Part shown: positions 41,101 through 47,531 of the stretch, piece by piece
How positions within the stretch are numbered: position 1 is the first letter of the stretch
How the letters are laid out: the number at the start of each line of letters is the position of its first letter
Source: Pseudomonas capeferrum
Lineage (GTDB): Bacteria > Pseudomonadota > Gammaproteobacteria > Pseudomonadales > Pseudomonadaceae
Direction: 5' to 3'
DNA: 64,000 nucleotides
Assembly: GCF_000731675.1 (NCBI RefSeq)
Contig: NZ_JMIT01000001.1
Location: 867,526 to 931,525 of the forward strand
Notes under the pieces: generated by a model
What the model saw: only the letters and a program-made list of their open reading frames with translations
What the model was told of the DNA's origin: nothing
Databases searched by the model: none
Made by a program: the position numbers and the translations under genes

Positions 41101-43498
41101 CGGCGTGCAAGTCGCCCGTGGCTACCTCAACCGCGCCGAACTGACCGCCGAACGCTTCATCGACGACCCGTTCAGCACTCGCCCCGGCGCACGCCTGTAC
41201 CGCACCGGCGACCTGGCGCGGCACCTGAGCGATGGTAATATCGAGTACCTGGGCCGCAACGATGATCAGGTGAAGATCCATGGCCTGCGCATCGAGCTGG
41301 GTGAAATCCAGGCCGGCCTGACGCGGATAGAGGGGATCAAGGAAGCCGTGGTGATCGCCCGCGAACAGCAGCTGCTCGCGTACTACACGGGCCAATTCCA
41401 TCCAGTGGAAGCGCTGCGCTCGTCGTTGCTCGGGCACCTGCCGACGTTCATGGTTCCCGCGCTGTTCATACACCTGGAGGTGCTACCGCTAAGCCCCAAC
41501 GGCAAGCTCGACCGCAAGGCCTTGCCGCTGCCGGACGCCGAAGCCCTGCAACACCGCGAATACCAAGCCCCCGAAGGCGACACCGAGACCCTGCTGGCCG
41601 CGATCTGGGCCGAACTGCTGGGCGTGGAGCGGGTAGGGCGCCACGACAACTTCTTCGAACTCGGCGGCCATTCCCTGGCCGCGATCCGGCTGGTCGACAA
41701 GATCACCAAGGCGGGTTTGCAAGTGGCCATCAACGATGTGTTCCAGCAGCCCAGCGTCGCCTTGCTGGCGGCGCGGCTGGGCAACCGGGATGCCGCGCCG
41801 CGTGGTGTGATCACGGTGCGGGCCAGCGGTACGCAGACGCCGCTGTTCCTGGTTCACGAATTCACCGGCCTGGACTTCTACTTCCCGGTGCTGGCCCAGC
41901 ACCTGCCCGGTGACTTCGCTATCTACGGACTGCCCGGCGTACCGGGTGACCGCCCACAACCACGCACCCTGGAGTGTCTGGCCCGCTACCACATCGAGCA
42001 GATGCGCAGCGTAAAGCCGCAGGGGCCTTACCGCCTGGCCGGCTGGTCGTTCGGTGGGGTACTGGCCTTCGAGATCGCCAACCAGTTGCTGGGTGCGGAC
42101 GAGCCAGTCGAGTTCCTGGGCTTGATCGACACTTATGTGCCGCGCCTGGCCGACCAGGGCAAGGCGCGCTGGGAGGGGCCGCGTGCACTGGAGCGGCAGT
42201 TGCTGGCCAACTGCAGCCTGTTCTGGCGCACGCAGGGCCCGGCAGGCGCCGACAAGCTGGCGCGGTTGCAGCACCTGGAAGCCGGGGAGACGGGTTTTAC
42301 CGCCCTGGTGGCCAGTTGCCGCGAACATCAGCTGCTGTATGGGCTGTGGGCGAGCATGACGGATGCGCAACTGCAGCACTACTTCACCCGCGAACTGGCG
42401 CACGGCCGAGCATTGGCGCATTACCGCCCTGCGCCGCTGAGTGTACCGGTGCACCTGCTGCGCGCCGAGCAGGGCAGCGACAGCCTGTCGGCCCTGGGCT
42501 GGGGCGAGACGCTGCCGACTCAGGCGCTGGTCGCCCTGGGCGTGCCGGGCGACCACCGCAGCGTGATGCAGGCGCCCCATGTGGCCGCGCTGGGGCAGGT
42601 GCTCGGGCAGGCGTTGGGCGCGGTGCCTAACGCCGAGGTGGCGGCTTATCAGCCGTTGGTAGCGATCCAGACCGGTCAGGCTGGGCACGCGCCGGTGTTC
42701 TGCGTGCCGGGGGCCGGCGACAGCGTCACCAGCTTCATTGGCCTGGCCGAAGCGCTGGGGCCGGACTGGCCGCTGTATGGCTTGCAGGCCCGCGGGCTGG
42801 ATGGCTGCTCGGTGCCGCACAGCACGGTGGAAGCCGCTGCCGATTGCCATGTGCTGGCGATCGAGGCGCTGTACCCGCAGGGGCCGTTGAACCTGGTCGG
42901 GCATTCGTTCGGGGGCTGGGTGGCACATGCCATCGCCGCCAGGTTGCAAGCCAAGGGGCGGCAGGTGCGCTCATTGACGCTGATCGACAGCGAGGCCCCG
43001 GGCGAGGGTGGCACCTGTGGCCAGCCCTACACCTTCGGCGAAGCGTTGCAGCGGCTGGTCGACGCGCTGCAGCTTTCCACTGGCAAAGCGCTGGGCATCG
43101 ACCCAGGTGCATTTGCCGACGCCAGCGACGATCAACAGTTGAGCCAACTGCACGCGGCCATGGTCCGGGTCGGCTTGATGCCGGCACGGTCGCAGCCCGC
43201 TGCGCTGAACGGCACCGTGCGCACCTTCGCCACGGCATTGCGCACGGCCTACCGGCCAACGCTGGCCTACAGCGGCGCGGTCGGGCTGGTATTGGTGGAC
43301 GACCCGGGCCTGGATGCCTTGGGCAATGCGCGCGAGCATGCCGCCATGCAGGCCGGCTGGCAGCAACTGATGCCGAAGCTGGCGCTGTGGCAGGGGCCGG
43401 GTGACCACTTCAGCATCCTCAAGGTGCCGGACGTGTTCAGCCTGGCAGCCTGGTGGCACGACGGGCAGGCGCTGCAGCACGGCAAGGTTACCCCGTAA
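32177..43498 (+). CDS. psoC: Lipopeptide synthetase, modules 10-12 with tandem thioesterases (PsoC-like NRPS)
   Basis: A 3773-residue terminal NRPS starting at GTG 32177, overlapping the psoB stop, with GGAG at 32165-32168. Order: TubC-like docking domain (1 to about 55), C-A-T, C-A-T, C-A-T, TE, TE. Phosphopantetheine serines are 1078, 2124 and 3166. Codes: DAWFLGNVV (Leu), DALFIGGTF (Val or Ile), DVWHLSLVD (Ser). The first condensation domain is dual-like (HHASATDSD, HHIAMDH); the other two are LCL type (SFAQQRLWFL, HHIVADG and HHLVADG). The first thioesterase has GWSFGG (Ser3291), the second GHSFGG (Ser3577), each followed by Asp and GDH elements of the triad. In putisolvin the C-terminal Ser12 carboxyl closes onto the hydroxyl of Ser9; the first thioesterase probably does this and the second may assist or proofread. 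Confidence 0.95.
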   Translation: MSINQLLATLTAKNVQLALKDGQLAVQGNRQALTDATLVAQLREHKPALVAMIERGEYVAVRQGAVQVPANLIAPGCTRITPQMLNLIDLDQDTLDGIVACIPGGAANVQDIYPLAPLQQGMLFHHASATDSDPYVMQARFVFASEARLQAFAEALRGVIARHDILRTSVHWEGLETPVQVVWRRADLQVATLPASDPQRGMLDLTQAPLIRLLREAPEADGALSATLQFHHIAMDHSALEVVRHELIAFLAGEGERLGTPVPFRNYVAQAVLGISEAEHEAFFRDMLEGIDESTLAYGIQDVQGVGEVHNEHSLDLPLALCQQLRTLARSLGVSVASVFHLAWGRVLGGLTGREQVVFGTVLMGRLQGAEATDRALGIFINTLPVRVDLGSEDLATAIRATHQRLSALMRHEHAPLALAQRCSGVAAPAPLFNALLNYRHSAVDTTQPRRAALAGIDIVESAEATNYPLTLSVDDLGEGFRLTLLASAEVPAQRVCGYLQQVLEGLLQAPQAAVTALAMLPDSERQELLETFNDYPASYERQLALHQRIAQLAEQYPDHVAATCAGACLTYAALNRQANALAQHLISLGVRPDDRVAVVARRSLETLVGLLAVLKAGAGYVPVDPAHPDERVHYLLSDSGPVVVLTQQALQARLGPVEVPVLLLDQPGWPACDSNPLVPGLDASNLAYVIYTSGSTGQPKGVMVEHRTVNNLVDWHCRAFDLCPGRHTSSLAGFGFDAMAWEVWPALCAGATLHLAPASQGNEDLDAMLAWWQAQPLDVSFLPTPVAEYAFNHQLEHPTLRTLLIGGDRLRQFNRTQRFAVVNNYGPTETTVVASSGVLEPGAALHIGRPVDNARLYVLDAHQQPVALGVPGELYIGGAGVARGYLNRPALTAERFLDDPFVATAGGRMYRTGDLVRWLPDGTLDYLGRNDDQVKIRGVRIELGEIESRLSALAGIDEAVVLAREDQPGQPRLVAYFTAQADVKPLTPEGLRAQLQAHLPEYMVPVAFVALQALPLTANGKLDRRALPQPDRSALFEQGYEAPEGELEQALAHVWAELLQVERVGRRDHFFSLGGHSLLAMRMVSQVRVRLGVELSLSELFANPELAAVADVLAKAVRSELPAICPVPRDAPLPMSFAQQRLWFLAQMDGGNQAYNVPMALVLRGPLDADALETALLRIIERHETLRSRFVPRDASAEVVFAATAGGEWFQREDIGADALPARLHEAASAPFDLAHGPLLRACLLRLGAEHHVLALAVHHIVADGWSLGVLTHELSALYTAICQGRDEPLPALAIQYGDYAVWQRRWLSGAQLQRQADYWRQALDGVPSLLKLPSDRPRPERQDFAGASLPLQLEPRLAAGLRTLAQRHGVTLYMAVLSAWAGVLSRLSGQAEVVIGCPVAGRGRAELEPLVGLFVNTLAVRIDTATAPTAHDLLEQVRARVLDAQAHQDLPFEQVVEIVRPLRSLGHTPLFQATLNWQATEGAALQLPGLQLEAVAQAGQVAKFDLTLNLGEHGDNLRGSLDYATSLFDEATVRRYVGYFETLMWAMIDNDQQPLAQVQLVGDAERQALLNGFNATQRDYPRECAVQRLFEQRVARHPLALAAVHGDQAVDYATLNERANRLAHYLKGTGVAPGACVAVLLPRSLQLLVAQLAVLKCGAVYVPLDIHAPADRQAFVVEDCQAAAVLTLAATPVDLAVRRVNLDQLSLDDQPGHNPGLAQDAGSTAYVMYTSGTTGKPKGVCVTHRGIARLVLNDSFAELTAGDRIAFASNPAFDASTLEVWGALLNGGQVRVIDHHTLVDPQRFAAALVDQGITVLFLTTALFNQYVQLIPEALALLRVLISGGERAEPAAFRTLLQKAPGLRLVNGYGPTETTTFAVTFEVHELAPNAPQVPIGRPIGNTQVYVLDAWQQPVPQGVVGELYIGGDGVALGYLNRPELTAQRFIDDPFSQQPGARLYRTGDLVRWQPDGQLECLGRNDDQVKIRGYRIELGEIEQQLALAPGVGEVVVMAVPGEQGPLRLVAWFTRLEAALQATELRAFLRGRLPEYMVPSAFVALPRMPLNNNGKVDRQALPAPGPQDLALTAYEAPEGEREQALATLWGELLQLQSVGRQDRFFELGGHSLLAMRMVAQVRQRLGLELALGDLFADDSLAAVAARLAHDGNALPAIQPGPRQGALPLSFAQQRLWFLAQMEEASAAYHIPLALRLQGRLDCAALERALRRLVERHESLRSHFVKRDGEPQVVLASGSDGFQLGWEICNGLDELALAALIREEAGRPFALARDLPVRARMLQLAPDHHVLLLTLHHLVADGWSLAVLVRELGALYQAFGSGGDDPLPALPVQYIDYALWQRRWLSGDALRQQADYWVGQLAGAPALISLPWDHPRPERQQYAGGSVAVCLEPRLSRDLKALCRRHGVTPYMLFMAAWAVLLSRLAGQDEVVIGSPVANRRQAEVDGLVGMFVNAMALRVQTSDAPDVATLLARVKAVVLAGQAHQDLPFEQVVELLRPRRSLAHTPLYQATLDWDASPERQALQLADLAVSAVGGPACIAKFDLSLSLGEAGEGFAGGIVYATALFERATIERYAGYFEQLLWTFVESDRAIPAHTGLPDADERKRLLQGFNDTAVAYDLEQTLHGLIEAQVVRTPDAVAVRAEEGTLSYRELNEQANRLAHHLIALGVKSDDRVAICVERGLSMVVGLLAILKAGGAYVPVDPDYPTERVRHMLSDSAPVAVLVHSATRHVPEAVRLIDLDQPTWNAQPSSNPVVPTLTPRHLAYVIYTSGSTGLPKGVMNEHAGVVNRLLWMQDAYNLGADDVVLQKTPFSFDVSVWEFLWPLQTGARLVMARPGGHRDPEYLRQVIRSEGVTTLHFVPSMLDVFLAHGDASADALKRVLCSGEALPGSLVRRFHAQLPTVELHNLYGPTEAAVDVSAWHCMTAPDNTPIGKPIANTTLYVLDTLGQPVPQGVAGELFIGGVQVARGYLNRAELTAERFIDDPFSTRPGARLYRTGDLARHLSDGNIEYLGRNDDQVKIHGLRIELGEIQAGLTRIEGIKEAVVIAREQQLLAYYTGQFHPVEALRSSLLGHLPTFMVPALFIHLEVLPLSPNGKLDRKALPLPDAEALQHREYQAPEGDTETLLAAIWAELLGVERVGRHDNFFELGGHSLAAIRLVDKITKAGLQVAINDVFQQPSVALLAARLGNRDAAPRGVITVRASGTQTPLFLVHEFTGLDFYFPVLAQHLPGDFAIYGLPGVPGDRPQPRTLECLARYHIEQMRSVKPQGPYRLAGWSFGGVLAFEIANQLLGADEPVEFLGLIDTYVPRLADQGKARWEGPRALERQLLANCSLFWRTQGPAGADKLARLQHLEAGETGFTALVASCREHQLLYGLWASMTDAQLQHYFTRELAHGRALAHYRPAPLSVPVHLLRAEQGSDSLSALGWGETLPTQALVALGVPGDHRSVMQAPHVAALGQVLGQALGAVPNAEVAAYQPLVAIQTGQAGHAPVFCVPGAGDSVTSFIGLAEALGPDWPLYGLQARGLDGCSVPHSTVEAAADCHVLAIEALYPQGPLNLVGHSFGGWVAHAIAARLQAKGRQVRSLTLIDSEAPGEGGTCGQPYTFGEALQRLVDALQLSTGKALGIDPGAFADASDDQQLSQLHAAMVRVGLMPARSQPAALNGTVRTFATALRTAYRPTLAYSGAVGLVLVDDPGLDALGNAREHAAMQAGWQQLMPKLALWQGPGDHFSILKVPDVFSLAAWWHDGQALQHGKVTP
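40124..41325 (+). repeat. Ser-module DNA repeat, copy 3 (psoC module 12)
   Basis: The Ser adenylation domain of module 12 repeats 21018-22219 almost base for base, then diverges sharply at about 41323. The upstream condensation domain and the downstream T domain (GGHSLAAIRL) are of different types from modules 6 and 9, so only the adenylation segment is shared. The linker at about 41490-41620 again matches module 9. Confidence 0.85.
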
Positions 43499-43509
43499 TG
43501 ATCGGCCTC

Positions 43510-43530
43510 CCCGACCCCGCTGGGGTCGGG
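43510..43530 (+). terminator. Perfect hairpin between psoC and macA
   Basis: CCCGACCCC at 43510-43518 pairs with GGGGTCGGG at 43522-43530 across a GCT loop, 11 bases after the psoC stop. Only two T residues follow, so termination may be partial; macA starts 31 bases later and is probably read in part through this hairpin. Confidence 0.5.
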
Positions 43531-43561
43531 TTATGCGAATCCCGAGAGAAAGTGAGTGTTC

Positions 43562-44719
43562 ATGGAAAAGTCCAGATTCCGCAAATTCGGCCTCGGCATC
43601 GCCGTGGCCCTGGTGGCCGGCATCACGCTGTATGCCATCCAGGCCCCGGCCAAGCCGCCGCAGTACATCACCGCCACGGTCGAGCGTGGCGATATCGAGA
43701 ACGCCGTGCTGGCCACCGGCACGTTGGAGGGCATCAAGCAGGTGGACGTCGGTGCCCAGGTTTCGGGCCAGCTGAGGTCGCTGAAGGTCAAGCTGGGCGA
43801 CAAGGTCAGCGAGGGCCAGTGGCTGGCCGAGATCGACCCGCTGGTGCTGCGCAACACCTTGCGCCAGGCCGAAGTCGACGAGGACAAGCTGCAGGCCGAA
43901 CGGCGTTCGACCCTGGCCCAGCTCAAGCAGGCCCGGCGGGTTTATGAGCGTTATCGCGAACTGCAGGCCGACGAGTCGGTGTCGCGCCAGGACTTCGAGA
44001 ATGCCGAGTCGGAGTACGAAGTGCAGCAGGCCGCCGTGCGCTCGCTCGATGCGCAGATCCAAAGTGCCCGGGTCGAAATCGACACCGCCAAGGTCAACCT
44101 GGGTTACACCCGCATCAATGCGCCGATCAACGGCCATGTGGTGGGCATCGTCACCCAGGAAGGGCAGACCGTGATCGCCAACCAGCTGGCCCCGGTGCTG
44201 CTCAAGCTGGCCGACCTCGACACCATGACCGTGAAGGCGCAGGTGTCGGAAGCTGACGTGATCCACATCAGCCCCGGCCAGCAGGTGTACTTCACTATCC
44301 TGGGCGAAGACAAACGCTACTACGCCAAGCTGCGCGGCACCGAGCCTGCCCCGCAGAACTACGCGCAAAGCGCCGACAACAGCGATGGCAGCGCCGCCAA
44401 ACCCAATGGTGCGGTGTTCTACAACGCGTTGTTCGAAGTGCCGAACCCCGAGCATCGCCTGCGCATCTCGATGACGGCCCAGGTGCATATCGTCCTCGAC
44501 ACCGCCCAAGGGGTGCTGACCGTGCCGGTGGCAGCGCTGGGCGCACGCAATGGCGACGGCAGCTTCCCGGTGCGGGTGCTCGATGCCAAGGGCTTTGCCC
44601 AGGTGCGCAACGTGCAAGCGGGGATCAACAACAACGTCAAGGTACAGGTGAAGGACGGCCTGGCCGAAGGTGATCGGGTGGTGATTGGTGATCCGGTGTC
44701 CGGCGAAGCAGGGGCGTGA
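43562..44719 (+). CDS. macA: MacA-like periplasmic adaptor (membrane fusion protein)
   Basis: A 385-residue membrane fusion protein. Residues 9-26 form an N-terminal membrane anchor (FGLGIAVALVAGITLYAI), followed by the barrel-sandwich lipoyl part (ERGDIENAVLATGTLEG and later VNLGYTRINAPINGHV), a long coiled-coil hairpin between them (about residues 85-150, rich in Glu, Gln, Ala and Leu), and a beta-barrel domain. It should link MacB in the inner membrane to the NodT-type channel. The ATG at 43562 was chosen; a GTG at 43556 would add two residues and neither has a strong ribosome site. It follows psoC by 63 bp and overlaps or abuts macB. In lipopeptide-producing pseudomonads macAB beside the synthetase exports the lipopeptide; that role is inferred here from position. 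Confidence 0.93.
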   Translation: MEKSRFRKFGLGIAVALVAGITLYAIQAPAKPPQYITATVERGDIENAVLATGTLEGIKQVDVGAQVSGQLRSLKVKLGDKVSEGQWLAEIDPLVLRNTLRQAEVDEDKLQAERRSTLAQLKQARRVYERYRELQADESVSRQDFENAESEYEVQQAAVRSLDAQIQSARVEIDTAKVNLGYTRINAPINGHVVGIVTQEGQTVIANQLAPVLLKLADLDTMTVKAQVSEADVIHISPGQQVYFTILGEDKRYYAKLRGTEPAPQNYAQSADNSDGSAAKPNGAVFYNALFEVPNPEHRLRISMTAQVHIVLDTAQGVLTVPVAALGARNGDGSFPVRVLDAKGFAQVRNVQAGINNNVKVQVKDGLAEGDRVVIGDPVSGEAGA

Positions 44720-44721
44720 GC

Positions 44722-46725
44722 ATGAACATGAATGTCGAGCTGAGCGCGCCCCTGGCCGTGGCCAACGGCAACGGCGAACCGTTATTGCGCCTGCAGGGCG
44801 TCAGCCGCAGCTTCCTGGCGGGCGACCGCGAGTTCCTGGCACTCAAGGGCATCGACCTGCAGATTCACAGTGGCGAGCTGGTGGCGATCATCGGCGCATC
44901 AGGCTCGGGCAAGTCGACCTTGATGAACATCCTCGGCTGCCTGGACAACGCCAGCAGCGGCAGCTACCAGGTTGGCGGGCAGGAGACCCGCACGCTGGGC
45001 GATGACGCCCTGGCAGCGCTGCGCCGCGACCACTTCGGTTTCATCTTCCAGCGCTACCACCTGCTGCCGCACCTGGATGCCCTGCACAACGTCGAGATCC
45101 CTGCGGTGTATGCCGGCACCCCACAAGCGCAGCGCCACGCGCGGGCACGTGAGTTGCTCACGCGTCTGGGCCTTGTAGGGCACCTGGGGCACCGCCCCAG
45201 CCAGCTTTCCGGGGGGCAGCAGCAGCGGGTGAGTATCTGCCGGGCGCTGATGAACGGCGGCCAGGTGATCCTCGCCGATGAGCCGACCGGTGCGCTGGAC
45301 ACTGCCAGTGGCAAAGAGGTGATGAACATCCTGCTGGAGCTGCACGCGGCCGGGCACACGGTAATCCTGGTCACCCACGACCCTAAGGTCGCCGCCCATG
45401 CCGAACGGATCATCGAGGTCAGCGACGGGCAGATTGTCAGCGACCGGCGCACTGGCACGGTAGCCGTGCCCACCCCGGCCGCGGAGCCGCCACGGGCCGC
45501 CGAACCTGCCCGGCGCCTGGTGGCCAGCCTGGGGATGTTCCGCGAGGCCTTCAAGATGGCCTGGATCGCCTTGATCTCGCACCGCATGCGCACCTTGCTG
45601 ACCATGCTCGGGATCGTCATCGGTATCACTTCGGTGGTGTCCATCTCGGCCATCGGCGAGGGCGCCAAGGGCTATGTGCTCAAGGACATCCAGGCGATCG
45701 GCAGCAACACCATCGATATTTATTCGGGCAGCAACTTCGGTGATAGCCGGGCCAAGACCATCGAGACCCTGGTGCCGGCCGACGTGACCGCGCTCAACGC
45801 GCTGTACTACGTTGACAGTGCCACCCCGGTGATCGGCCAGAGCACCTTGGTGCGCTACCGCAACCTGGACGTCGACGTGCAGCTCAATGGCGTCAGCGAA
45901 CACTACTTCCAGGTGCGCAACATACCCCTGGCTGCAGGCATCGTGTTCAGTGCCGACGACGCCCGGCGCCAGGCCCAGGTGGTGGTGATCGACCACAACA
46001 CCCGCAAGCGGCTGTTCGGCCCCCATGTCGACCCGCTCGGGCAGGTGATCCTGGTAGGCAACCTGCCGTGCACGGTGATCGGCGTCACGGCCGAGAACAA
46101 GAACCTGTTCGTCGCCAGCAACCAGCTGAACATCTGGGTGCCCTACGAGACCGCCGCTGGCCGCGTACTCGGCCAGCGCCATCTGGACAGCATCAGCGTG
46201 CGCATCAAGGACGGCGTGCCGAGCAAGCGGGTGGAGGAGGAGGTGACCAAACTGATGCTGCAACGGCACGGCACCAAGGACTTCTTTACCAACAACCTCG
46301 ACAGCATCATGCAGACGGTGCAGAAGACCAGCCGCTCGCTGACCTTGCTGCTGTCGCTGATTGCCGTGATCTCGCTGGTGGTCGGTGGTATCGGGGTGAT
46401 GAACATCATGCTGGTGTCGGTGACCGAACGCACCCGGGAAATCGGTATTCGCATGGCGGTGGGGGCGCGGCAGTCGGATATCCGCCAGCAGTTTCTGGTA
46501 GAGGCGGTGATGGTCTGCCTGTTTGGCGGGGTGGTTGGCATTGGTTTGTCGTACGGGATCGGCTATCTGTTCGAGTTGTTCGTCAAACAGTGGGAGATGG
46601 TGTTCTCGCCAGCCTCGATCGTGATGGCGTTTGCCTGTTCGACCTTGATTGGCGTGTTGTTCGGGTTTGTGCCGGCACGTAATGCTGCGCGGCTTGATCC
46701 GATCGAGGCGTTGGCGCGGGATTGA
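44722..46725 (+). CDS. macB: MacB-like ABC exporter (ATPase-permease fusion)
   Basis: A 667-residue MacB-type half-transporter. The N-terminal ATPase has Walker A GASGSGKST, signature LSGGQQQRV and Walker B VILADEPTGALD. After a linker (about residues 250-270) comes the first membrane helix (TLLTMLGIVIGITSVVSISA), a periplasmic domain of roughly 230 residues, and three C-terminal helices of the FtsX fold ending NAARLDPIEALARD. The ATG at 44722 has AGGGG seven bases upstream; a GTG at 44716 overlapping the macA stop is too close to that site. It probably dimerises and drives MacA-NodT-dependent efflux from the periplasm. Export of the lipopeptide is inferred from its place directly after the synthetase genes. 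Confidence 0.94.
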   Translation: MNMNVELSAPLAVANGNGEPLLRLQGVSRSFLAGDREFLALKGIDLQIHSGELVAIIGASGSGKSTLMNILGCLDNASSGSYQVGGQETRTLGDDALAALRRDHFGFIFQRYHLLPHLDALHNVEIPAVYAGTPQAQRHARARELLTRLGLVGHLGHRPSQLSGGQQQRVSICRALMNGGQVILADEPTGALDTASGKEVMNILLELHAAGHTVILVTHDPKVAAHAERIIEVSDGQIVSDRRTGTVAVPTPAAEPPRAAEPARRLVASLGMFREAFKMAWIALISHRMRTLLTMLGIVIGITSVVSISAIGEGAKGYVLKDIQAIGSNTIDIYSGSNFGDSRAKTIETLVPADVTALNALYYVDSATPVIGQSTLVRYRNLDVDVQLNGVSEHYFQVRNIPLAAGIVFSADDARRQAQVVVIDHNTRKRLFGPHVDPLGQVILVGNLPCTVIGVTAENKNLFVASNQLNIWVPYETAAGRVLGQRHLDSISVRIKDGVPSKRVEEEVTKLMLQRHGTKDFFTNNLDSIMQTVQKTSRSLTLLLSLIAVISLVVGGIGVMNIMLVSVTERTREIGIRMAVGARQSDIRQQFLVEAVMVCLFGGVVGIGLSYGIGYLFELFVKQWEMVFSPASIVMAFACSTLIGVLFGFVPARNAARLDPIEALARD

Positions 46726-46738
46726 GTTTTGCCTTGTC

Positions 46739-46869
46739 CGGCCTCTTCGCGGGGCAAGCCCGCTCCCACAGAGACTGCACTCCTACAGAGACTGCACTCC
46801 TACAGAGACTGCACTCCTACAGAGACTGTGCTTACTCTGTGGGAGCGGGCTTGCCCCGCGAAGAGGCCG
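46739..46869. repeat. REP inverted pair (BIME-like) enclosing 17-bp tandem repeat
   Basis: Two perfectly complementary 35-base arms lie at 46739-46773 and 46835-46869; their core (gcggggcaagcccgctccca) is the common P. putida REP. Between them the 17-base unit gagactgcactcctaca occurs three times in tandem from 46771 to 46821, with a fourth partial copy. The element sits between the convergent macB and luxR genes and may act as a two-way transcript end or supercoiling site. Confidence 0.92.
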
Positions 46870-46886
46870 TGACAGGCAACACATGA

Positions 46887-47531
46887 TCAATCGGCGGTAT
46901 ACATCCAGCGCATCAACGAATGCCGCCCGCTGATCCCCAGCTTGATCGCCGCCCGGCGCAAATAGCTCTCGACGGTATTCACCTTCAAGGCCAACCGCTC
47001 GGCCTGCTCCGGGGCGGTAAGCCCGGCCAGCAGGCCAAGGCACACCTGGCACTCACGTTCTGACAACTTCAGCCCCGATTGCCCCAGGCGGTCGGTAAAG
47101 CGCTGCTCCAGGCTCTCCTGGGGGGGGCGCTCTGGGGCGGGTTGCAAGGCATTGATGTGTTTCTCCAGCATCGGCAACAGCAGCGGCGAGATATCGTCCA
47201 GGCGGTTGCGTTCGAAGGCCGAAAACCCGTAGGTCGAGTCGGCGCGCAGGACATGGATCTCATAGCGCGAATCGCCTTTGCGGCGGATCATGTGCAAGCG
47301 CGAAGGGTCGCTGAAATCCCTGGCCGGCGGCTCGTCCGAGGAAAACACCGTCTCGTCGATCAGGGTGGCGTGGCTGTCATAGCCGGCCGGTGCCATTGGC
47401 AACAGGCGTATGTGCGTGGCATCGATGGTCAGGTGGGCCTGGATCAGGTCGTGCAGCATGCGCGGGAACTGGCGGCTGCCGGTGCTGGCAATCACTTTGC
47501 CAATTTGCGGGTAGAGCAGGTGCGAATTCAT
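46887..47531 (-). CDS. Second LuxR-type regulator bordering the lipopeptide cluster
   Basis: A 214-residue regulator (start MNSHLLYPQIGKVIAS at 47531; an ATG at 47543 would add four residues). The C-terminal part is a LuxR helix-turn-helix: SERECQVCLGLLAGL, then VKNTVESYLRRAAIKLG-like recognition helix (printed here as the motif NTVESYLRRAAIKLG) and a tail GRHSLMRWM. The tail and the N-terminal start (IGKVIASTGSRQF compared with [13 protein letters not shown]) show it is a paralogue of the regulator at 2171-2953. It also lacks a recognisable acyl-homoserine-lactone domain. It is convergent with macB across the REP element. Paired LuxR solos at both ends are typical of Pseudomonas lipopeptide clusters, and this one probably also controls pso or mac genes. 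Confidence 0.87.
   Translation of the reverse strand: MNSHLLYPQIGKVIASTGSRQFPRMLHDLIQAHLTIDATHIRLLPMAPAGYDSHATLIDETVFSSDEPPARDFSDPSRLHMIRRKGDSRYEIHVLRADSTYGFSAFERNRLDDISPLLLPMLEKHINALQPAPERPPQESLEQRFTDRLGQSGLKLSERECQVCLGLLAGLTAPEQAERLALKVNTVESYLRRAAIKLGISGRHSLMRWMYTAD

Noticed and set aside
3369..43498. Polyketide, tailoring, MbtH or phosphopantetheinyl-transferase genes in the cluster
   Set aside because: None was seen; all domains read as C, A, T, docking or TE, so activation of the T domains must come from a gene outside the window.
46771..46828. CRISPR-like array at the 17-base repeats
   Set aside because: The units are directly abutting with no spacers and are enclosed in a REP palindrome.
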